Shown here: in pieces, positions 32,579-37,518 of the stretch
Layout: each line of letters begins with the position of its first letter
Position numbering within the stretch: the first letter of the stretch is position 1
IMG/VR virus record: IMGVR_UViG_3300031963_000423
Span: 1-37,518 of that record
DNA length: 37,518 nt
Direction: 5' to 3' (one strand)
Origin: a virus
Program-made: the position numbers and the translations under genes
Notes under the pieces: generated by a model
Told to the model about the DNA's origin: nothing
What the model saw: the letters and a program-made list of their open reading frames with translations, nothing else
Database searches by the model: none

Positions 32579-33139
32579 ATGAAGATTTTATCTATATTAA
32601 TTTTTTTATTTTTTAGTTTTTTTTCATATTCACAACATAATGAATATAAAATGTATTCTGACGTTTGGGACTATGACACAACTCTACATAGAATAACTCC
32701 AAAGAATTCAGAATCATTTTCTTTAATGAAATTCAAATTAAATGATATAATCGACACCAATAAAATTTACGGTTATCTTTTAGAGAGTTTTAATAAGTTT
32801 AGAAAAGAGTACGGTTCTTCTACTATTCAAATAGATACAATTTTACAATCTCAATGTAAAACTTATTCAAAAAATTTGTACAATAGTTTTAAACATGATC
32901 CCAATTTACCAAAAACCCAATCTGAAGTTATTGCAAAATTAAATCATATTTTATTGTCAAATGTTGATACCACTAAATTTGATATCAATAAAGTTATTGC
33001 TGACTGTGTGTTTGACATTTTTAGTGGTTCATATGGTCATATGTCAATTTTGTTAGATGAAAGAACACCTTACTTTGGATTTGGCTTAAACTTTAGTCAA
33101 TCAACAATTTTAATATGTGTTAGAGGTAGATTAAATTAA
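32579..33139 (+). CDS. Secreted CAP-domain (SCP/PR1-like) protein, 186 aa
   Basis: Signal peptide MKILSILIFLFFSFFSYSQ with a typical Bacteroidota SxSQ end. The CAP fold follows: LLESFNKFRKEYGSSTIQID, then CKTYSKNLYNSFKHD with His106, SEVIAKLNH with Glu116, and GSYGHMSILLD with His154, plus GFGLNFSQSTILICVRGR. These are the positions of the CAP cavity residues. Exact biochemical activity of bacterial CAP proteins varies and is uncertain. It has no leader, its own host-type promoter and a following terminator. Inferred periplasmic or extracellular protein made by the infected host. Confidence 0.85.
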   Translation: MKILSILIFLFFSFFSYSQHNEYKMYSDVWDYDTTLHRITPKNSESFSLMKFKLNDIIDTNKIYGYLLESFNKFRKEYGSSTIQIDTILQSQCKTYSKNLYNSFKHDPNLPKTQSEVIAKLNHILLSNVDTTKFDINKVIADCVFDIFSGSYGHMSILLDERTPYFGFGLNFSQSTILICVRGRLN

Positions 33140-33165
33140 AAAAGGTGGAAAAATCCACCTTTTTT
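33138..33165. terminator. Bidirectional terminator between convergent genes
   Basis: AAAAAAGGTGGA, loop AAAA, TCCACCTTTTTT. It ends the CAP gene and, on the other strand, the 630-aa gene. Confidence 0.9.
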
Positions 33166-33167
33166 AA

Positions 33168-35060
33168 TTACATAAATACGGGACAACTTAATGTATCGAA
33201 TTTTTTTGGTTGTTTATATTTTCTAGGTCTTCGTCCTCTTCTTGGTCTATCAAAATCTAAATCAAATTTAATTTCCCATTTTGCTCTTAAACCTATTAAA
33301 GGTATTCTAAATGGTTTTCTACCTGGAGCATAAAAATATATTGGATAAGAAGGGATATTTATTACTTCATAGTTAGGTACATCATCTATTGGAACTTCTT
33401 CTCCAGGATTTTCGATTGGTTCAGGTTGGATCGTATCATTTAAAATAATTTGAACCCCTCCTCTAACATATTTATATTGGTCATATTCCGCTTTTGTTGC
33501 ATGTGGGTTTCCGCACTCACTTCTTTTTACACCTTTTATTGTTGTTAAATTACAAACGTTTACATCCGTACTACAAGCAGGTGTCATTTTGTAATCTCCT
33601 TTTGGGACATACATAAATCCTATAGGTGGGTTTGGTCCTGTTGTCCCATCTCCATTTCCTCCAAGAGGATTTAAATCTATTTTAGAATTAGCATCAATTA
33701 CAACTCCAATTGCCGATAATTCTCTTTTCAAAATTTCTAAACCAGTGTTAAGTCTGTTATTTGCTAACTCTAAAAAACTTAAATTAGCGGCATTTCCTCC
33801 ATTTCTAAATCTAGATGCTGACGCTTCTAACCATAATAAATTTAAATATGCTTTTGGTTTTCCTTCAGGTGGATTTAATTTGTCCATTTCAAATTTAATA
33901 GTACTACATATATCAGCAACTTGTATTTTAAAGTTTTCAGCATTTGGTTCTGTCCATTCGTTATCTTTGAATAGATTTCTTTCAACCTCTTCAGTGGTAG
34001 GAAAATCAATTGTGATTGCAGGAAAAACTATTTCTTCTGGTTTGACATTAAAATTATCAGGTTCTTTTTCTATTTCCTTTTTGAATTTTTCCATGTCTTG
34101 TCCTACAGCGATTTTTTTCCATTTTTTTGTTGGGAAAGTTTCGTTGAAATATTCTATTGCCGAAACCGCAAACTGTTTATTTTCTGGATCCGCTTTTAAT
34201 TTTTCCCAATTTGTTTTAGAGTTTGAGCTCATTCTTCTTAATAAAGGTTTTTCATTTTTAGCTATAAACTCGTCAAATTGTTCTGGTGGTGTTTTTACTT
34301 CATAAGGTTCTTTAGAACTTATTTGTTCGAATTCAGCTGATTTTCCTTGACCAATATATTTGTATTTATAAACTCCAATATCTACATTTCGTCCATCATA
34401 TAGATCTTTAACAAAAGTTACATTTTTACCGATATTAATTGTAATTTTATGGGTATCTTCTAACCAATTTTTGAATTTTTTAGTCCATCTTTGATTAAAC
34501 TTCTTGAAGTCCCCGTCAAATCTATCATCTAACCAATCTGCAAAATCAGAATTTTTGATATTACGTTTTAAATTCCTAAAAAACCTTTTAATACCTTTCC
34601 ATATTACAGTATCCACGAAATACCATTCATCTTGTTCATTTAATAAATAATTTTCATTAACCGAATCAGTAATAGGGGTTGTATAAGCACTTAATGAAGG
34701 AGCAATAAATTTACCAATAAATTCTTGCATATATTCACTTTCTGCTGCATCTTCAAGACTCATTCCTGCTTCAGAAGACGTATTTTCTGTACTTCCTGTC
34801 GTGTCTTGTTCATATAAAAAATGGTAGTTATCTTTATTTTCATCCTCAAATAAAAACAATGATTTTTTAAAGTTGTTGTCTGACAATCTAGATTCTATTA
34901 ATCTTTGTCTCTCAAGAAGGTCTATGTATTTTTCTTTTTCACTTTTTGTTCCATAATAACTTTCTTGTATATAGTTGTCATTTTTCTCTTTTGATGATTG
35001 ATTCTCCAATCTTCTATTAGCTTCTTGAATGTGTCTAATTTTACTATAACTTCTGTTCAT
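33168..35060 (-). CDS. Large leader-type protein with several (I/L)-x-E sites, 630 aa
   Basis: The basic, low-complexity N-terminus (MNRSYSKIRHIQE|ANRRLE) has I-Q-E at 11-13, another at 31-33, L-Y-E|Q at 82-84 and L-N-E|Q at 140-142, so processing could be stepwise. Then Trp/Lys-rich helices (WKGIKRFFRNLKRNIKNSDF), a region at about 405-480 (LEASASRFRNGGNAANLSFL, ANNRLNTGLEILKRELSAIG, GGNGDGTTGPNPP) that weakly recalls OmpA-like peptidoglycan-binding domains, a Cys-rich stretch (ACSTDVNVCNLTTIKG) and a basic, Arg-rich end (DRPRRGRRPRKYKQPKKF). It is monocistronic between terminators. Inferred virion protein, possibly wall-contacting. Confidence 0.85.
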   Translation of the reverse strand: MNRSYSKIRHIQEANRRLENQSSKEKNDNYIQESYYGTKSEKEKYIDLLERQRLIESRLSDNNFKKSLFLFEDENKDNYHFLYEQDTTGSTENTSSEAGMSLEDAAESEYMQEFIGKFIAPSLSAYTTPITDSVNENYLLNEQDEWYFVDTVIWKGIKRFFRNLKRNIKNSDFADWLDDRFDGDFKKFNQRWTKKFKNWLEDTHKITINIGKNVTFVKDLYDGRNVDIGVYKYKYIGQGKSAEFEQISSKEPYEVKTPPEQFDEFIAKNEKPLLRRMSSNSKTNWEKLKADPENKQFAVSAIEYFNETFPTKKWKKIAVGQDMEKFKKEIEKEPDNFNVKPEEIVFPAITIDFPTTEEVERNLFKDNEWTEPNAENFKIQVADICSTIKFEMDKLNPPEGKPKAYLNLLWLEASASRFRNGGNAANLSFLELANNRLNTGLEILKRELSAIGVVIDANSKIDLNPLGGNGDGTTGPNPPIGFMYVPKGDYKMTPACSTDVNVCNLTTIKGVKRSECGNPHATKAEYDQYKYVRGGVQIILNDTIQPEPIENPGEEVPIDDVPNYEVINIPSYPIYFYAPGRKPFRIPLIGLRAKWEIKFDLDFDRPRRGRRPRKYKQPKKFDTLSCPVFM

Positions 35061-35111
35061 ACTTTTTTTTATATATAAATATTATAAAATTACAAAAAAG
35101 TGAAGAATTGT

Positions 35112-35142
35112 TTTGTAGATAAAGATTAAAAGAGTATATTTG
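35112..35142 (+). promoter_or_regulatory. Bacteroidota-type promoter, TTTG-N19-TATATTTG
   Basis: TTTG at 35112-35115, 19 bases, TATATTTG at 35135-35142; the ATG at 35167 follows 24 bases later, after a GGGAG stretch that could act as a ribosome site. Confidence 0.8.
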
Positions 35143-35166
35143 TATTTATAAAAAAGGGAGAAACAT

Positions 35167-35454
35167 ATGAAAACATCAACATCAAAAGAAAAACAATTAA
35201 AAGAGTCTTTACAAATAGTAAAAAAATGGGAAGAAAAAACTAAGTTTTCAATAGTTAGTTTAATTTTCTTTATTTTTATGACGATAGTATATGGATTGAA
35301 CCCATTTTTTGGTTCTATTCTTACAATTGTTTTTTCTTTAACATCTGTTGTGTTTATACAACAAAGTATCAGATCCTACAATTATTTGAAGTTTCACAGA
35401 GTAACATACAAATCTTTATTGATACTTCACAAAATGATAGATGAGATAAAATAA
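35167..35454 (+). CDS. Small two-span membrane protein, 95 aa
   Basis: Basic soluble N-terminus (MKTSTSKEKQLKESLQIVKK), then two hydrophobic spans at about 27-45 (FSIVSLIFFIFMTIVYGL) and 48-66 (FFGSILTIVFSLTSVVFIQQ), and a helical C-terminus. No leader. Exact host-type promoter and a terminator directly behind it, so it is a monocistronic, probably early gene. Function unknown. Confidence 0.75.
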   Translation: MKTSTSKEKQLKESLQIVKKWEEKTKFSIVSLIFFIFMTIVYGLNPFFGSILTIVFSLTSVVFIQQSIRSYNYLKFHRVTYKSLLILHKMIDEIK

Positions 35455-35477
35455 AAAAAGGGGATATAAATCCCCTT
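35452..35477. terminator. Hairpin terminator between convergent genes
   Basis: AAGGGGAT, loop ATAA, ATCCCCTT. On the minus strand it is followed by TTTTTATTTTA, so it ends the class A leader gene at 35500-35907; on the plus strand the T-tract is weaker. Confidence 0.75.
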
Positions 35478-35499
35478 CTTAAATTATTTTATAGAAAAA

Positions 35500-35907
35500 T
35501 TAATAATTTCCTCTACCTCCACCAAAAGTGTGTCCTCCTTTCATTCCCCCAACCATAGGGCTCATGATGTTTTTAAAGAATTTACTTTTTTGAAGTTTTG
35601 TTGGGTTCGCAATAAATCTAAGTACAATTCTACCTGTTCTACTTTGAGAAATCTCAACTTCCCCGTCATAGTTATCACTCTCTGCTTGTCTTATTACAGA
35701 ATCAATTGAGTTATATAAATCTGAATCGGTCAAACCATGTTCTTCCAATGCGTCGTCTATTTTTCTAATTAAATCCATTTTTCTTTCTTCAAGTTCAGAT
35801 GAACTAGGACCAAAAATACCTTCTTCTAATTCCGCTTCTTGTTCCATTATAACCCTTCTTACAATTCGGGTTAAATCTCTTTCAGTAAGTCTTACTACTC
35901 TTTTCAT
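35500..35907 (-). CDS. Class A leader protein, 135 aa
   Basis: Leader RVVRLTERDLTRIVRR then VIME|Q, I-M-E at residues 20-22. The mature part has a first acidic helix (ELEERKMDLIRKIDDALEEH), a small alpha/beta domain (VEISQSRTGRIVLRFIANPT) and a Gly-rich end (GGMKGGHTFGGGRGNY). No family recognised. A TATAAT-like box 25-30 bases upstream is possible. Inferred processed virion protein. Confidence 0.85.
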   Translation of the reverse strand: MKRVVRLTERDLTRIVRRVIMEQEAELEEGIFGPSSSELEERKMDLIRKIDDALEEHGLTDSDLYNSIDSVIRQAESDNYDGEVEISQSRTGRIVLRFIANPTKLQKSKFFKNIMSPMVGGMKGGHTFGGGRGNY

Positions 35908-35967
35908 ATTTTTTTTATTTTTTAATGTCGATTATACAAATAAATATCTCCTTATTTGAAAAAATTA

Positions 35968-36294
35968 CTAATCTATATCTATTTCGTCCTCACAATCGGC
36001 ATTATCATAATATTCTTCGATTTCATTACCAACCAATTCTTCCAAAGTATCATGTATCATATACCACTTTTCATTAGATTCGTCATCATCCATATCATAA
36101 AAATTGGGAAACTCTTGCATCATAAATTCTGTAACACCTTCTAAAACCGCTTGTTTATAACTATTGAACCCTGTACCATAGATTTTATAATAACAAGGTT
36201 CTTGGTCAACAAGTTCTCTATCTAATAGTTGTCTAACAAGAATAAACCTTCTTTTCAAGAACGTATACTGTGATTCTGTTATTATATATTTCAT
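35968..36294 (-). CDS. Class B leader protein, 108 aa
   Basis: MKYIITE|SQYTFLKRRF carries the ITESQ leader (I-T-E at residues 5-7). The rest has a helical, Arg-rich part (LVRQLLDRELVDQEPCYYK) and a strongly acidic end (NEIEEYYDNADCEDEIDID). The ATG is one base after the stop of the next ITESQ gene, and the gene after that carries the same leader, so three such genes are in tandem. Function unknown. Confidence 0.8.
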   Translation of the reverse strand: MKYIITESQYTFLKRRFILVRQLLDRELVDQEPCYYKIYGTGFNSYKQAVLEGVTEFMMQEFPNFYDMDDDESNEKWYMIHDTLEELVGNEIEEYYDNADCEDEIDID

Positions 36295-36295
36295 A

Positions 36296-36859
36296 TTATT
36301 TATGAGTTCTTGCTTTTTCTAAAAAGTTTATTGATGTCGGAATAACATAAGACTCGTATTGTCCCTCAATATAATTTATTATGTCCTTTAATGAATCAAA
36401 CTCACTTTTTATTTTTTTATTTTTTTGGTAATAACCTGAAAGATCAATTTCATCACTTTCACCATCCTCATCTTTGTAAATATATATATCACAATCTATT
36501 GGGAATTCACATTCACCGTTCCAATACGGAGTTGCAATACCAACAAATATATCATCATGTAGATTATCTTTAAAGTCATAATATACAACTCCTGACATTC
36601 TATCATAACTTAATTCCATTTTGTATCTACCATCATTTGCGTAATAGTTTTCTTTGATGTAGTCTTTATTGAAAATGAAACTAACAAAATGGTCTAATTC
36701 ATCACAATTGAGATTTAATTTTTTTTGATATATTTTATCAAAAACAACAATACTTAATTTATATCTACTCAAAGTTTCAACAAGACCGTTTTTTTCGATG
36801 GATTGTTCTAGTTGTGATTCTAAACTATTTCTTTGACTCTCTGTTATTAATACATCCAT
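36296..36859 (-). CDS. Class B leader protein, 187 aa
   Basis: MDVLITE|SQRNSLESQLEQS carries the ITESQ leader. The ATG at 36859 is chosen over a TTG at 36868, which would overlap the upstream gene and place the leader 3 residues deeper. The remainder has an alpha/beta domain (YKMELSYDRMSGVVYYDFKD) and an acidic, Tyr-rich segment (CDIYIYKDEDGESDEIDLSG). No family recognised. Middle gene of the ITESQ operon. Confidence 0.8.
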   Translation of the reverse strand: MDVLITESQRNSLESQLEQSIEKNGLVETLSRYKLSIVVFDKIYQKKLNLNCDELDHFVSFIFNKDYIKENYYANDGRYKMELSYDRMSGVVYYDFKDNLHDDIFVGIATPYWNGECEFPIDCDIYIYKDEDGESDEIDLSGYYQKNKKIKSEFDSLKDIINYIEGQYESYVIPTSINFLEKARTHK

Positions 36860-36860
36860 A

Positions 36861-37235
36861 TCAAACAAGTTTTATTTTCCAAATTTGTATACCTGCTGAT
36901 TCACCAGGAAATAATCTATGGTTATCAGGATAATTATATCTTACGTTTTTTGGTACTTTTTCATAAACCTCTAAAATAGAATTTTCAATATCGTCCTCAT
37001 TTATGTCTGACCTATTTTTATAACCATAATAATCAAATAGTTCTTCTTCATCAATTATTAAATTTAAAACTACCAAATAGTATTCACGGTAACTCACATG
37101 AAATTTCACAAATTCAAAGTCTTCTATAAAAGGAAGATAATTAGATAGGAGTTTTCTGAATAAATCAAAACCATAATCGTATTTTGTTTTATTCTCTAAT
37201 AATCTTAGTTGTGATTCTGTAATTAATAGTCTCAT
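36861..37235 (-). CDS. Class B leader protein, 124 aa
   Basis: MRLLITE|SQLRLLENK carries the ITESQ leader, with LLE as a second possible site at residues 12-14. The rest is Tyr-rich (FHVSYREYYLVVLNLIIDEE, FDYYGYKNRSD) and ends in PGESAGIQIWKIKLV. First gene of the three-gene ITESQ operon; the following ATG is 1 base after its stop. Function unknown. Confidence 0.8.
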   Translation of the reverse strand: MRLLITESQLRLLENKTKYDYGFDLFRKLLSNYLPFIEDFEFVKFHVSYREYYLVVLNLIIDEEELFDYYGYKNRSDINEDDIENSILEVYEKVPKNVRYNYPDNHRLFPGESAGIQIWKIKLV

Positions 37236-37298
37236 TTATTATAAATACAATACCTAAAAAAAAATATACTTTTTATCACGTTGTTTCATTAATTTTAT

Positions 37299-37306
37299 TA
37301 TATTTG
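37299..37306 (+). promoter_or_regulatory. TATATTTG -7 box of a Bacteroidota-type promoter
   Basis: Exact TATATTTG, 29 bases before the ATG at 37336. The only nearby TTG (37281-37283) gives 15-base spacing, shorter than the usual 19-21, so the -33 element is weak. Confidence 0.5.
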
Positions 37307-37335
37307 TAATAAGTAATCATATAAATTTTATAGTC

Positions 37336-37518
37336 ATGAAAAATATCCTATCTTTTGTTTTTGTATTTATTTTAACAAATTGTTTTTTTTCTCAAGTATA
37401 TAAAATTGAATTCGAAAAATATACCGATTTTAACATTGGTAAATACAGGGAATATAAAGAGATAATTGACACGACAAAATATTTGGAAATCAAAAAAAAT
37501 AGAGGAGGTGTTAATTCT
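37336..37518 (+). CDS. Secreted protein, 5' part only (runs off the window)
   Basis: MKNILSFVFVFILTNCFFSQ is a signal peptide with the same FFSQ-type end as the CAP protein. Sixty-one codons are visible, continuing VYKIEFEKYTDFNIGKYREY and stopping at the window edge. No domain can be named. It has a host-type -7 box and no leader, the same arrangement as the CAP gene. Confidence 0.7.
   Translation, partial: MKNILSFVFVFILTNCFFSQVYKIEFEKYTDFNIGKYREYKEIIDTTKYLEIKKNRGGVNS

Noticed and set aside
1-37518. Signal-peptide explanation for the leaders
   Set aside because: Leaders are amphipathic and basic with no hydrophobic core, unlike the true signal peptides at 4567, 32579 and 37336.
1-37518. 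tRNA genes, CRISPR arrays, insertion sequences
   Set aside because: No cloverleaf with CCA-end pattern, regularly spaced repeat or transposase was seen on either strand by reading; a covariance-model scan was not possible.

Overview
The window looks like part of a large, AT-rich (roughly 70% A+T by eye) tailed-phage genome from an environmental phage of Bacteroidota, probably a flavobacterial host. Evidence for phage: tightly packed, mostly minus-strand genes with ATGA and TAATG overlaps; many small unrecognised genes; two peptidoglycan hydrolases; families common in T4-like environmental phages (the FGDP...RARHxC...YWSC basic domain, a DUF4314-like domain, a conserved WFPxIWxxRDWD protein). 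No major capsid, portal, terminase, polymerase, tRNA or CRISPR is seen here, so the phage assignment is an inference. Evidence for a Bacteroidota host: TTTG-N19/21-TAnnTTTG promoters, signal peptides ending in ...FSYSQ or ...FFSQ, and a SprB-repeat protein with a gliding-motility/type IX secretion C-terminal domain.

The central observation is that about 25 otherwise unrelated proteins start with a short basic, amphipathic leader that ends at (I/L/V)-x-E, usually 7 to 30 residues in. Three leader classes recur. Class A reads like RIVRLTExDLTRIVRRVIME|Q. Class B is MxxxITESQ. Class C is xISExEKxRIxxLxxxxxxxIxE. This matches the logic of T4 capsid-targeting sequences, which prohead protease gp21 cuts after (L/I)-x-E. 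The leaders sit on proteins as different as an NlpC/P60 endopeptidase, an M23 endopeptidase, an HExxH protein, very large membrane-active-looking proteins and small acidic or basic proteins. I infer a large set of capsid-packaged or proteolytically matured virion proteins.

Layout: 1-2.3 kb, small genes, three with leaders, and a papain-like cysteine peptidase candidate. 2.4-4.6 kb, a T9SS/SprB-type secreted protein. 4.6-9.4 kb, two small proteins and a four-gene glycosyltransferase cassette. 9.4-19.6 kb, a minus-strand operon whose order of expression is DUF4314-like, 138 aa, 99 aa, 80 aa, 742 aa, 855 aa, 693 aa, 464 aa; it is rich in leaders and probably encodes internal head or DNA-ejection proteins. 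19.6-21.2 kb, small genes and a leader-bearing metallopeptidase candidate. 21.3-22.7 kb, a plus-strand hotdog thioesterase plus GMP reductase pair. 22.7-25.2 kb, leader proteins read from a divergent promoter region. 25.2-29.2 kb, small membrane and unknown proteins and an FKBP-type prolyl isomerase. 29.2-32.5 kb, leader-bearing genes including the two cell-wall hydrolases. 32.5-35.5 kb, a secreted CAP-domain protein, a 630-aa leader protein and a small membrane protein. 35.5-37.2 kb, four more leader genes, three with the ITESQ leader in one operon. The last bases hold the start of another secreted protein.

Regulation appears to be two-tiered. Host-type TAnnTTTG promoters precede leaderless genes (cysteine peptidase, CAP protein, small membrane protein, 52-aa protein, 3' partial secreted protein). 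T4-late-like TATAAATA boxes lie just upstream of several leader genes.
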